64,000 nt of DNA from assembly GCA_910574455.1 (NCBI GenBank), contig CAJSYZ010000004.1, positions 4,660,599 through 4,724,598 on the forward strand, given 5' to 3'. Shown piece by piece: positions 34,734-45,965 of the stretch (position 1 is its first letter; every line of letters begins with the position of its first letter). The notes beneath the pieces are model-generated. The model was not told the DNA's origin. It worked only from the letters and a program-made list of their open reading frames with translations, and made no database searches. A program made the translations under genes and the position numbers. This DNA is from Trichaptum fuscoviolaceum. Taxonomy: Eukaryota; Basidiomycota; Agaricomycetes; Hymenochaetales; Trichaptaceae.

Positions 34734-34760
34734 TGAACTTGAACTTGAACTTGAACTTTT
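34734..34760. repeat. Short tandem repeat (TTGAAC)n
   Basis: Four to five copies of TTGAAC in a row. The unit overlaps the TTCAAGTT word that is scattered through the accessory block. Confidence 0.7.
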
Positions 34761-35199
34761 TACCACTGCGTCCCCTCAACGACACAGTGTACGTTCTCCA
34801 GTCTTGTTATGAGCACTTCTCCGCCATCCCCCACCCATTCCATAAGACCACTTATTGGCCTGAACAAGTTATGTTTTATCCTACCCTCAAGCTTGTATTG
34901 AACTCGCCTAGACTTCAACATTTCCGAATGAACCAAAAAACGATAGTGTACGTCTGAGAACGTGCTTCTTGCTTGATCTTATCACTCACATTTGTCTTTA
35001 GTACCTGGAGAGGAGAAGGTGGGCGGCCTTGTTATAGTGAGAGGAGCTCCGACGTGCACGCTGAAGCGAGCATCTTCTACCTTTCGAACGACACCCGCTG
35101 AGGATAGGCCGATACATGTTGCATCACCAATTGTTGTAATCTTCATCAAAAATAAGTAACAATCCTTCGTCTTCAACTAGAGTCGACACCGCCTTATAG

Positions 35200-35583
35200 G
35201 AAAGGAAGGGCAAGGGCCGTCCGCTGACGATTGAAGAGGTGGCAGAGGACGCTATTGATGAGGGGGCAGATGAACTACACGACCGATCCCGCGCCAGCCT
35301 TGCGCATGTGTCCTTGGATGCCCCTCGCTTCACATATCAGTTTCCTGCGCCGAAACCGCCATTGCAACGTAGTAAATCTCGCGTCCGTCAATTGCAGGCT
35401 GACGGCCCCGGCCCCGGCCTCGGAACACCACCTCATACCGTCTTGCGAGACACCTTCATACCTCTAGTTGAATGTGATACACCTCCGATAGTGAAAAACG
35501 CGATGAAGCGAGGCGAACATCCTTCCATGAAACAGCTGCCAGCATCTCCCGGCCAATCTCTAGCAAGTCTCCGGAAGGTAGCG
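35200..35583 (+). CDS. Unrecognised exon, probable gene fragment
   Basis: An open exon of about 128 codons between a TTATAG acceptor and an AAG|GTAGCG donor. It encodes a Pro/Ser-rich acidic-to-basic segment (GKGRPLTIEEVAEDAIDEGA near the start; LRDTFIPLVECDTPP near the end). Upstream frames at 34.77-35.15 kb also look protein-like but do not join cleanly. No following exon was found before the histidine-kinase remnant. It is either a fragment of a nuclear protein gene or a decayed gene. Function unknown. Confidence 0.35.
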
Positions 35584-35902
35584 TGAACCTAGGCGCTACA
35601 TCTAGTTCACAAGCATCGGACTACGGTGGCGAACATCTATGAGGGCATGCGAGGGAAGAGAATAAGCGCAACCTTTGAAGCCTCTGGAACTATAAGTACG
35701 GACTTCTCTTCTTGCTATTATATTACTAGGCTTATACTGGTTTATTCATCAGCGAAACCACATGCGTCTATTTCGGATACTTTGCTCTTCAAACATATCA
35801 TATCAACACAGATCTAACCGAAGCTAAATGTGTTAGACAATTATTGATCTGGACAACTTCGCGGGGCGATGGAGCTCGAGACTGTGACTACTAGTACAGC
35901 AA

Positions 35903-37756
35903 ATGGGCGGTCAACCTATGCTGCGCTTTTGTCTTGGAGAGAATTGTCTCACTTTTTCTTTGACGCAGTTGAACTTTCAAGTGCGTACCATTGTTGTCGC
36001 GACTACGACCGTCGCTCGTGGCGACTTGACGCAGGAGATCGTGGGCGTGTCTGTTCAGGGTGATATTCTGGACTTGGCCATCAATGGCATGGTTGACCAG
36101 CTGGCTCTCTTCACTGCGGGGGTGACCAAAGTCGCGCGGGAAGTCAGAACGAAAAAACTCGGTGTTCAAGCTGAAATCGAGAATGTTCATGTCACAGCAA
36201 AAAATCACGTATGTTTATTTCACTAGCATTCCGCTGAGTTGTGTAGTGTGGTTTTTACTGAACGCACTCCGAATAGAATGGCTGTTGACACCATGGCCGG
36301 AAACTTGACGACCGAAGTGCGTGGTTTCGCGCAGATCAGTACTGCAGCTATAAACGGCGACTTCACGTGTTTCATCACCGTCAAAGGCTCAGGCGAGATG
36401 GAATCCTTTGAGACTCATCAAATCAATTAAATTGTGCACTACTTGCGCGAGTCGATTTAGAAGAACGCCGCCGCTCGTGAAGCTGCCGAACTTGCCAGTC
36501 GCTCCAAGTTGGAGTTCTTGGCGAACACGTCTCATGAGATTCGACCCCTATGAACGGTATCATTGGCATGAAAGAGTTTACGCTGGATAGCAATTTGAAT
36601 AAGAGTCAGCGCGAGAGTCTTCTGCTGGTGCATAGTTTGGCTCGGAGTCTGCTATTGATTAATGTCGATATTTTGGATATCTCGAAGAGTAAGCTAATCC
36701 GCCGCCGATGCTTCCAAATTCAGTTGCTAATATTTCGATTAATTACTACATTCGAAGCAGGCAGGATGACGATAGAGCAAGTTTGGTATTCACTGAGACA
36801 CACGGTTTTTGGTAACCTCAAGACTCTCGTTGTACGACCATCGCAAAACAACCTCGACCTCACATATGACGTTTACCCAGACATTCCTGATCAGCTCATC
36901 GGTTACTCGCTGCATCTGCGCCAGGTCATTACGAACATTGTCGGCAACGCTATCAAGTTCACCTCGAGCAAGGTCGTGCGGAACGGACATGCTGCGCTGT
37001 CGTGCCGTCTGGTTGGCATCAAGGACTCGATGGTGAAGGTAGAGTTCTGTCTCACGGATACGGTATCGGTATTACGAAAGGTACAGTGAACTTGATCTGT
37101 GGTACGTTCGTGCGAGGGGATGGACAACCACTCGAGTGAGCTCTTCTCGAATAGTCATTTGTTCCGGCCTGTAGTGGTCTTACTTTCTTAAATCTAGGAC
37201 TATGGTGGTGCTGTCCTTGGTCAATCAGTATCGAAGTGAGTTGTGTCGCTGATGAATAAGACGATGTGAGTTGAGAGCGAGCTGGGCAAGGGAAGTTCAC
37301 GACCACCTCCTAAATCAGCCAGTTGTCCACCGAGAACGTACTTTCGATGATCCAGGCATTCGCGAAGCAGAAAATCCGGCTTGCCAATACGCTGGACGAC
37401 CGAACAGGTGTAGTGATGCGTATCACAGAGCTTATTCTGAAGCCTTACGACGTGAGCGAAGTTGCAGATAATGAGTGTTGCCTACATATCGATGGGATAC
37501 TTGTTGATTCGCTGACGGCCGTAAGTCATCTTGTTAAAGTGCATTCAAGCTACAGTATAAAGCCTTACTCAAACACTTTTCGGATGATCCAGAAGGAACA
37601 AACCAGGAGTATGAACACTTGCGATATATACCGATCGTTCTGGCGTCAGACCAAAATTCCCTATTGAACAAACAACTGCCAGACCGAGATCTACCCCCAC
37701 TTCCCATCGGAGGCAATCTGCTTCTCAAGGATGTAGAAGCAGAGCTAGATCGATAG
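35903..37756 (+). pseudogene. nik1: Decayed group III hybrid histidine kinase (NIK1/OS-1 type)
   Basis: Remnant of the osmosensing, HAMP-repeat histidine kinase upstream of the HOG pathway. Two HAMP-like pieces remain (VARGDLTQEIVGVSVQGDIL, then [20 protein letters not shown]) where the intact family has about five or six. The phosphoacceptor region follows (KLEFLANTSHEIRP), but a one-base loss near 36545 breaks the frame before MNGIIGMKEFTLDSN. The ATPase region is clear (QNNLDLTYDVYPDIPDQLIG, TNIVGNAIKFTSSKV) and breaks again near 37060 after FCLTDT. The G2 box is degenerate (YGGAVLGQSVS for YGGTGLGLSIS). A weak receiver-like part runs to about 37.75 kb. The N-terminus is absent. Introns are retained, so it arose by DNA duplication. 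Confidence 0.8.
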
Positions 37757-38889
37757 GTTGCGGTGACGAGAATTGACACGAGCGGCTACGGCGGACCATT
37801 CAAGGTGGAGGGTAATTCAAGAACATGGACCTTGAGGGAAAATGATCAGAACGTGCGCAATCGGACAAGAGAGAAATTGCTTTCGGAACAGATTGAAAAT
37901 AGTATGTCCGAGTCCTCCGAAAACCCGTAGTAAGAACTCTGGAATTTATGTTTGACAATTGTTTCAGGCGTCAGGAAGAAGATGCCACTTGGGCGGAAGT
38001 CGGACAATTCTCGAATCGCTCAAGGCAAATGTGCTTGAGTCGCTCAGCCAACAACGAAAAGCATGAACATCCTTATCAGCGAAGGCGAGAGGAAAGCAGC
38101 GCGCAGCCTACAATACTGGTGTACTGAATTACTGGTGTACTGATTTGTACTTACTATGACATTTGAATTGTACATGCTTGTACTTAGTCTTTACTTATGC
38201 TTGACTGACCTCCTGATGTACTGACGTACCGAGTGTGTCCTGAAAATTGGCTTATTTCAGTGTGTTCAGGCCATCAGTTGATTTCAGACAGGCATAGCAA
38301 CATATCAGTAGATTTCAGACACGCATAGCAACCCTTCAGTCCATTTAAGGCAGCGTCAGGACGCGTCAGTCGCCTTAAGCAAAAAGTAGTTTCCCTGATG
38401 TAGTACAAATTCTCACGGTTTGCTGTATGTTACTATGTAGACTGGAATGACTGACTACATATTAGATAGCGCCGTCAGAGACAGCGGTCCCCGACACGAA
38501 TGTGCAAATAGGTGTACAAGGGAGGTAATATAAAAAACTGTAAAAAGAGTTGAAATTGTGAGAAAGGAATGATGCATTAATGAGATAAAATCCACAACTT
38601 GAATAACCAAGGAAGAACAGTTCACACAGGGAAAAAAAACTAGAAAAGGTAGTAATAAAACGCAGATGAATTAAAGATAGGAGCAAAATAGATGACAGAA
38701 AACTTATGATTGGCTGGAGCGTGAGAATTGGCTTACTTTCTGTAAAACTGGATGAAAGTTCACGACAACACATTCCTCCCTCAGCTACGCTTTGTGTCAG
38801 GGATGCATGTCCTCCCATTATTCAGGAGCGACTTGGTCAGTCATTCAGGCAGTTCAGTCATTCAGTTAATATAAGTAGATGATAATATT
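37757..38889. other. Non-coding, with transposon-like words and one dispersed repeat
   Basis: 38.1-38.4 kb is rich in CTGATTTG, TTTCAG, TTCAGGCCATCAG and CGCATAGCAACC repeated in short intervals, resembling 14.8-15.0 kb. No gene is supported. Confidence 0.35.
38705..38815. repeat. Dispersed repeat, copy 1 (partner at 54885-54992)
   Basis: TTATGATTGGCTGGAGCGTG, GCTTACTTTCTGTAA, AGTTCACG and CCTCCCTCAGCTACGCTT follow one another here and, with few changes, at 54.89-54.99 kb. Non-coding, probably transposon-derived. Confidence 0.6.
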
Positions 38890-40860
38890 ATAAGCACAAA
38901 ATAAGTACAATAATAAGTAAACTAAGAACTCGCCGCCCACCCACGAGAGGGCTCGTCGCCCGGCTCCCACTGCCTTTCAGCTTCGGCATCGGCGGGCGCG
39001 GAGGGGGAAGTTGCGCGCTTCTCAACAACACTGTCCGCTGACGCTGACACTCGGCACGTGCGGCGTTGGTGCGGGTTCTGTCTTGATTTGTGTAGGCGCG
39101 AGAGAACCTGGTGCGTGAGGGCGGTCTGGAGGGTGGGCGGGACAAGGCTTTGGATCCAGGCGTTGGTGTGGGTGCTGCTGTTGGTGTCGGACCTTGAGAG
39201 CCAGACTGCTGCTGCTGTGTTGTTGTTGTTGGGCTACACCAGTAGCCTTAACTTCTGGTTCCTCTTCCTCCTCTTCCTCAGCCTTACGAGTAGTACTATC
39301 AGCAGACGAACGTCAGAAAGTGCGCAGAAACATACCGAGGAGGCATAAGGATTTTCATCTTCATTGCCATCGTACGTGCCATTCTTCTCGATCTTGCGGA
39401 CAAGTTTCTTCATTTGCTTGCCTGCACCTGTTAACTACTGCTCTGTTTCCTCGTCTTCATCCGATTCGTCTATATAACCCTCTCGTGTCTTATTTGCTGT
39501 ACGATATTCACGCTTCAGACGTTCCTGGATAGCAGAAAAGAAAGTTGATCAACTGAATATTGAGAGAGAAAAAAGAACTGAGCAAACCTCAATCTCCTTG
39601 GCCACTTCATCACGAGTGTCCTCAACGTCCATCTTTTCTTCATCATCCGCAAACTCATCCTCATACTCCATCTCATCTAAGTCACCCTCGCCCCCTCTAT
39701 CCCTTTCCCGCCTCCGGCGCTTATCAACACCCTCTTCATCATCTTCCTCAAATAGCCCACGCATCCCCGAGTCCACAGTCTTCAGCCTCCTCCCCCCGGG
39801 GCCCAGCGACCTGCCCCCGATGTCATACACGAGACTCACACCTGTCGTCGCACCGCCCGCAATCAGCGCAGAGATGCCATTTGCCGCAATGCCCATCAAT
39901 TTCTCCACTCTCAAGGCTCGGCGTGATCTGGTGCGTTTCCCGGCGCTTCTGGAACTTGTACCACTGGTGTGCAGGCACGCATTTGATCACCTGGTCAGCT
40001 GCGGGCATGAACAGCGCGAGCGTCTCGCTCTTCGCAGCCTCCTCCCTCCTTCCCACCCATACCTCGCTGCCCGTCCCGTCCTCCGCGACCCAGGGATACA
40101 GTTTCTCTCGACGCATCTTCCGGATGTGCTCGGGCACCAGGAACACCTGCCTGGTCTTCTTCTGAAACTTGCGTTTCCGCTTCTCCTTGTCCTTGTCTTT
40201 GCTATCCTTTCCCTTTTGCGGGGTCGCCTCACTGTTGGCATTGTGGATCGGCCGGCCCTCTGCATCAACCATGACTATACGTCCGTCTGCACCAATGACG
40301 GGCTTCTCATCTGCTTCCAACATCAGCTTCATGGGCACTTGCGAGCTGACTCCGCCCAGACCCTCATCAGTAGGGTCACGGCGCAGCTCCTTGTGGTTGA
40401 GCTTCACGGGCCGCGCCCACGTACTGATGTCGACCGGTTTTCGCGAGTCGAACTTCATCACGTCGTATCGCCACCCATGCCTGTCGCAGCTCATCAGCTT
40501 GAACTCCTGGTACGGCGCGTCCTCGCCGCTGACAGCCGTGGACGTTGAGGCCAAAGACGACCCGGATCTCTCGATCTTGATATCTGACTTCCGCTCTAGC
40601 TTCACCAGTGGCATCCCTGCGCTTTGACTTCACTTTCTGCTTTGGTCGCGGCGGCGGTGGGGGTAGGTTCGAGACCTGCACCTGGATGGGTCGTTACAGA
40701 TTCTTTTGGAAGAGCGTGGGCTCTCTCTTTTATTGCTTTATCTTCCGCAGAGGTGCCTTTGCGCGTCGAATGGCTCAAGCTCCAGGGATCAAGTTGTGTA
40801 GGCTGGCATATGTACTTCAGGTGTCCCAGTTGGACTACATCGGTTCTTCCCAATGTTCAG
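38890..40860 (-). pseudogene. TFG1: Decayed TFIIF alpha subunit (TFG1/RAP74)
   Basis: Copy of the large subunit of general transcription factor TFIIF. Recognisable in order: PPPPPRPKQKVKSK, MPLVKLERKSDI, PYQEFKLMSC, YDVMKFDSRKPVDISTWARP, KFQKKTRQVFLVPEHIRKMR, YPWVAEDGTGSEVWVGRREE, then SLGPGGRRLKTVDSGMRGLF, GGEGDLDEMEYEDEF, and later KQMKKLVRKIEKNGTYD and GSGSRATSP. Lesions: a one-base frame change between the KVKSKRR and MPLVKL segments (about 40613), another near 39950, and an in-frame TAG at 39435-39437 just before KQMKKLVRK. A normal intron (about 39540-39588) is retained. Presumably an intact single copy exists elsewhere in the genome. Confidence 0.82.
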
Positions 40861-41249
40861 GATCCCAATCTTCCGTATCCATGACTGCTACGCGAGGCAC
40901 ATGCTCAGCTTCACCATCCGAAGGTCTTCATGTAAGAGAGCGATCTATCGGCTAGTATTGATACTGCGCTTGTGGACTTCTTCCATGCGCTCACGACATT
41001 CAACACCGGGAAACGCTGGACAGCCAAACGAGCACGCAAGATTAAGTGCCATTTTAATTGTTTTCGTAACTTGCAATAACATGTGTGCTGTTGAACTCGA
41101 TTGCCAGGAAGTCACCGTGACTGGAGTCAGAATGCAAAACACCAGAAAGTGGATGCAAACTTACCCATCCAGGCATGAGACCAAGACCACCAAGACGAGC
41201 ACTCACACCAAGAGCACCTTTACGGCCGAAATCAACAGTGACAAGACCG

Positions 41250-42211
41250 TGCGGGTAGCGCCTGACGGTTGCTGCGACAGCCTGGTTCCACGTCGAGTAA
41301 AAGACGGCTAAGCTGAGGTCGTCCATGCGTGCAGAATACGGGTCCGCCTTTGTTTGCGCACGGAAGACCGGCGAGTCGAGGACAATGTAAGTGATGTTGT
41401 CGAGTACGTGCGTCTCGGCCTCAATGAGGTAAGGCTCACCGAAGATAATGACTTCGATAGGTTCTGCAAGTTCACCAGGGTGGTACTCAATATCCTTCAC
41501 CTTTGGCACAACCCAGATCAGGTCGACGTCCGACATGGCCTTGCCTATCGACGAACTCATCACACCAAGACCTCCGATCTTGTCCTTCAACTTCCAATCA
41601 ATATGCTCGTACTCCAAAGTCGCAATGAGCACCGTCCTCCGCTTATTCTTGTCTTCAGGCCAGCCGGTGATATCGCCTGTATACGCGTGTCCATGGCTCG
41701 AGTGTTCCTCCGATATCGGCGCCGCATGCAGGTCTTGCGCAGACTTCCAGCCCAGCGAGCCAATGATGGGGAGATAATGTGAATGGCCCGGCTTCTTCTA
41801 CTTGAGACCCCATTGGTAGTACTTGATCCCATAGAAGCTCCACATGAAGATCGCCACTGCCAGCGTACCGGTGACTACCGAGATCGACAGGAGTAGTGCA
41901 TACATGATAGCGCCCACCGCGCTCTCCCCGCGCGGCTCGAGGCTCCACCGCATCGTCGCGTCGTCCACGACCAGTGTCCACGCGAGGTGCGGGTGCGGCG
42001 GGGCACTGATGTTCAAGTAGTTGCAAGCAGCCGAATTGGGCGGGAGTCGGTCCATGACGCCGTCGCCGTGCATGTCGCCATAAAAATAGTCATCGAACCC
42101 AAACACGTTGAGCTGGAGGTACGTCGGCCATGTGCTCATCATCTCGAGCTCCGGCTCATCGACGACCAACCCTGGACCATTCTGTGTGCGCGCTCTATGA
42201 TACTTCATTGA
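41250..42211 (-). pseudogene. ags1: Fragment of alpha-1,3-glucan synthase
   Basis: Matches the junction between the amylase-like exterior half and the cytosolic synthase half of the fungal cell-wall alpha-glucan synthase. Seen: YLQLNVFGFDDYFYGDMHGD, a membrane helix (VGAIMYALLLSISVVTGTLA), FYGIKYYQWGLK followed by a stop, and in another frame RTVLIATLEYEHIDWKLKDK, IGGLGVMSSSIGKAMSDVDL, WVVPKVKDIEY, EVIIFGEPYLIEAETHVLDN and FRAQTKADPY. Homology ends at about 41252, where an intact protein would go on through the synthase domain. Frame break, missing 5' and 3' parts: a truncated pseudogene. Confidence 0.8.
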
Positions 42212-43034
42212 TATTAGCTCTGTGTCTGCTGTGAAAACGAGAGGTACTCAGTACTCACCTTGAGACCTCATCTGCTGCGCTCATAAAGTCTGTGCGGTGC
42301 ATATCTCACGGAAAGCAATCAAGAGTGGAGAGCATCGGTCGCTGAGATCCCTACATTGTGCCTATATCACTTGAAGTTAGGAAGATTCAGTGAGATGTAA
42401 AGACGGAAGCAAACCCTGTATAATATGACATCCTGTACGGACTTTGCGAGTTCAAAAGCTGAAACAATTTGTAAGAGGAAGGACCGGGGAGTTGCCATGC
42501 GATGCAGACGTACCGAGAGTCTTGCCAGGTAGGCCAGCGAAGGTGAGGAGGGTTTGTAGGAGGTTTAAAGGGAGGCGATAACAGATATGAAGGCTATGTA
42601 GGACAATTCCCGCTACCCCTTGGGTAGCTGGGTATTCTTAGGGTATGCAACCGTGTCCAGCGCCCGCCAAAAGTCAGAAGGTCACGTGAAATTGCCTGTA
42701 AAGGGAATTCCTTCCTCTTAAAGAAGGCATTCCATTGGAAACTTCTGATGACAAGCGATGACGCAATCTGAGACATTGCGCCGTGTCCTCGCCATCGTCG
42801 CCAACGTTCAACGTGTGTACTCTTCCTTCTCCTTTCCTCAGAGTCGGACTCACGTATTGACACTCCTAATGGCCACGCCGTCGTCGCCACCGCTGTCCTC
42901 GTCTTTCTTGTGCTTATGTCGGACTCACATATTGACACTCCTAATGGCGACGCGTCCTCGTGAGTTTTATACTGACTTCTCTTTCAACTATTCTACATGT
43001 CCCTAACATTGCTAACATTTTGTGTTTTTGTCAA
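42212..43034. other. Non-coding with a 75-nt-spaced direct repeat and a CCCGCTACCCC hairpin relic
   Basis: GACAATTCCCGCTACCCCTT at about 42602 matches the left end of the 1.3-kb element. GGACTCAC(G/A)TATTGACACTC with following CTAATGGC occurs at 42845 and again at 42920. No gene is supported. Confidence 0.4.
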
Positions 43035-44080
43035 TCTTCTACGACTTGACCTGCCAGGATCTGCCGCCCACCTTTGAAGACCCGCACTCCGCTTTCTTTG
43101 CTCTCCTCCTTCAGCTCATACTCAATGTCTCCCAAGACCGTTTGGTGTGGCTCGTATCCGGTGCTATCTCAAGAACATGATCAAACGGTGATGGGAGGAT
43201 GAGGACTCGCCTTTGGCGGACGCAGAGACGACACAGCTGAAGTGTCAGCTGGTCCCTGCAATGATCGCGCTTTTGAGTCCAGCGGACAAGACATTACGAG
43301 CGCAGGTTGCGGAGGCCGTGTCCATTGTTGCAAAGTACGCGGCCAGATCTCATCGATCAGCCCGTCTCTTCACTCTCGCCGGACGCTGCAAATGATCCAA
43401 CAAACATCTTTGTTCTCGAAACTGCCCACTCGATCTTCGCGCCTTGGCGTTCTGAAATACGTTCGGACTTGCTCTACACAACAATCAACTTCATTTTGAG
43501 CCGCTCTCGGGTACAAATCTTCGAACACACCGCCACCAATCTTCTGAATGGATTGGGAACTGAAGCGATGCGCAGGCTCAGGTCATGCTTCTGTCATTCT
43601 TCTACGACTTGACGTGCCAGGATGTGCCGCCCACCTTTGAAGACTCGCACTCCGCTTTCTCTGGCGCCGAGAGCTGGCAGTGCTCACCAAGTTCCTTGCT
43701 TGGGACCATGCGCAGTGATCCCGACGATTTGACTCCCTCTTTCCTCACCCAAATCAAAACTTCGAACTTCGAGCTTGCCAAGCTTTATACGCATCGATAC
43801 CCGGAGGCCCTCTCGTCTTGAATACCGTACCGGCCACAGCTCTGTGGGGACATCTTGGTGGAGGTCAGAGATCTGGAATAGCATGTGACGGACTGGTCAG
43901 TCAGGGACTACGCTTCCCCAGCATGGCCATTCAATCAGAAATCTACAAGGCGACGTTTGCGGAGAGGGAGACAATCAATGCATTGATTAAAGGCGTAGTT
44001 GTACCCAATGTCACATTTACGAGGTGCACAATATTTTTCTTCCATCACCCTAATCTCTACTGATGCTGTCTCAACCTCAG
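43035..44080 (+). pseudogene. CSE1: Decayed CSE1/exportin-2 fragment, copy A, with internal duplication
   Basis: CSE1 recycles importin-alpha from the nucleus. Pieces of its N-terminal HEAT region are recognisable: DLPPTFEDPHSAF, LLLQLILNVSQDR, QLVPAMIAL, FAPWRSEIRSDLLYTTINFI, FELAKLYTHRYPEAL and IKGVVVPNVTF. Frames change several times, and the part matching the DFPEQW segment of copy B is deleted. The order is odd: a segment for FYDLTCQDLPPTFED (43038) precedes LLLQLILN and recurs at about 43595, so a ~558-bp unit was tandemly duplicated. The first 40% of CSE1 is all that is left. Confidence 0.75.
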
Positions 44081-44381
44081 TGCACAAAGTTGCGAAAAGA
44101 TTACTGCATTTTCTGCCAATCAGGTGCTTCTGTTTATTTTCCATATTCCCGCGACCATCTACCTCCTAATTTCAAGCTCATCTGTAGCGATGTGATCTTG
44201 GCTTGCTCGTGACTGACAGTCATAGACCTGTGTCAGTTGCTGAGGGTGACATCTACTTTACATGCCACCTTCTCGGGCAGTCGAAGTTGGCAAAGGATTC
44301 AAATCTATAGATAGTAATATACTTCTGTATGTAAAAATGATTTTCTTTTCTTTCTCTTACAATAACTTCACGCCCATCGAC

Positions 44382-44805
44382 GGGTAGCGGGCTTTGCTGT
44401 GAGGAACTCGCAGCCACTAACTGCTTGTTCCCGCTACACCCTAGCGGGTTCTAATAGCGTACTGACTTGCACCTTTCAAAAGCAAAACCTTATTTATCAT
44501 GTGACTTAAGGTCTGGACCGGTCCTCGGCAAATAGAAAAATCCGGTAGAATGTGAGTCAATTCCTCTCCTCGGAACCGAATTATGTCTCGGATGTCCCCG
44601 AGGATTCCTCCCTAACCTCTTCTTTAGACTCGCAAGCCAGTCGTTACTAGTGTAGAGTTTATGTAATGACTGGTACAACTCAATCACAAGTAGGCCAGTC
44701 ACCTCGTTGTGACTGATGGGTCACAGTGTGCCTCATTATTCAGCTTAGTGGTGGCAGACAAGCAGTTAAAGGCTGTGAGCTAACTCACAGCAAAGCCCGC
44801 TACCC
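44382..44805. mobile_element. 424-bp MITE-like element with ~45-bp inverted ends
   Basis: Ends are inverted copies: left GGGTAGCGGGCTTTGCTGTG, right ...CACAGCAAAGCCCGCTACCC, with 22 bp perfect and about 45 bp imperfect (both reach an ACTGCTT/AAGCAGT block). Each end also holds a small GCTGTGAG/CTC(G/A)CAGC hairpin. The interior from 44430 aligns with the CCCGCTA element at 1.3 kb. No coding capacity. The LTR element starts two bases beyond its right end. Confidence 0.75.
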
Positions 44806-44807
44806 GG

Positions 44808-45739
44808 TGTAACACCTGGACTGCGTCCAGTGTTCGTACGAAGCCCGCCGGACGCAGCAGAGGCATCCGTATGGAACCCGGATGCATACACCGGACACCG
44901 GATGAGCAGAAAGGCTCCCGGTCGACACTCGAAGCTAAATAGCAAAGGGAAAACTGTACCTAAGCACGAGTAATAGAGCCTACAAGTCACAGAGCTCACC
45001 GGCGATCACACAACGGGCAATGCGATGGGTGGACGAGCAAACGAGCTTGCGGGATATGCGTCCGGCCGGACACTTAGAGTGTGGCGACGTGCGCGAGTGG
45101 CGTGAGAAACGGGTTGCCAATTGAGGGACGGGAACAAAGACAACGGTTCCGGGGTAGTTTGCGTGGCCGGAGTAGCCGGTTCACACGCGGTATTAACTTG
45201 TGTTAGTCGCCACCTGTAACACCGTGTGAAAATTTACTTCATTTTCCCTACCATCACGACGTGTGAGCGAGAGCGAGAATCTTGCGGCGGCAACGGTGTC
45301 GACGGACGGGCTCAACAGCCTCACGGATTTCCTCTGTTTTCTTTCTGTTTCTTGTCTTCGGGCTTCGACTACGGCGGCGCGCAGGGTTTTTACGGACGTG
45401 CAAGAGTCCACTTTGTTTCTTGTATTCGGACTTCTCGCGGGCGACGATTGCGGGCGCACGCAGAAGACATACTTACGGACGGTTGACTAGAGTCTGTGCA
45501 TAGGCGCGTGCTACTAGTTGACTTAGTTCTTTCGACGGAACGACGAGTACGGGCCTCGACGGGAATCGAGTTCTCTCGAGCGACGCGCGCGAAGACTCCG
45601 TCTTACGGACGACGGGGGCCGTTTAGTTATTACATTAGTTTTCTTCATTGTTTCTCCTCTTCTTTCTGTCTTCTTTTACTTCTCTTTTATTCTCCGGGTT
45701 TCTACACATCCCACCCCCTTTGTACTTATTATACTTTCA
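44808..45739 (+). repeat. 5' LTR
   Basis: 932 bp, TG...CA boundaries. Long stretches match the 3' LTR (for example GCCCGCCGGACGCAGCAGAG). It should carry the promoter. Confidence 0.85.
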
Positions 45740-45741
45740 CC

Positions 45742-45763
45742 TGGAGCCCACCGCGAGGGGGTG
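45742..45763 (+). other. Probable primer-binding site
   Basis: TGGAGCCCACCGCGAGGGGG begins with the TGG expected from pairing with a tRNA CCA end and lies two bases after the 5' LTR. Which tRNA is not determined. Confidence 0.5.
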
Positions 45764-45965
45764 GTTTGTTTTTTGTGTAGTACCCAAAAAGAATTATTGT
45801 CGCCCTTCGGGCAAAGTAGTTTACAAATTTTCTTTAAGAAAGAGAACATTGAAAAGGAACTAGTGACAAGACACTGAACCGGCAGTGAAGGGGTTGCATT
45901 AGTGGTCTGAAGGACCGAAAGAGAAAAAGGAAAGACAACGAGGAAAGACTTGTCTGGTGGAGAAG

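Noticed and set aside
35903..37756. Possibility that the histidine kinase is a working gene with unusual introns
   Set aside because: The frame breaks next to the phosphoacceptor and the G boxes cannot be repaired by any GT-AG intron of plausible size, and conserved glycine motifs are altered.
39598..40548. 316-codon plus-strand frame
   Set aside because: It lies opposite the TFIIF-alpha pseudogene; its composition mirrors the minus-strand codons and has no motif.
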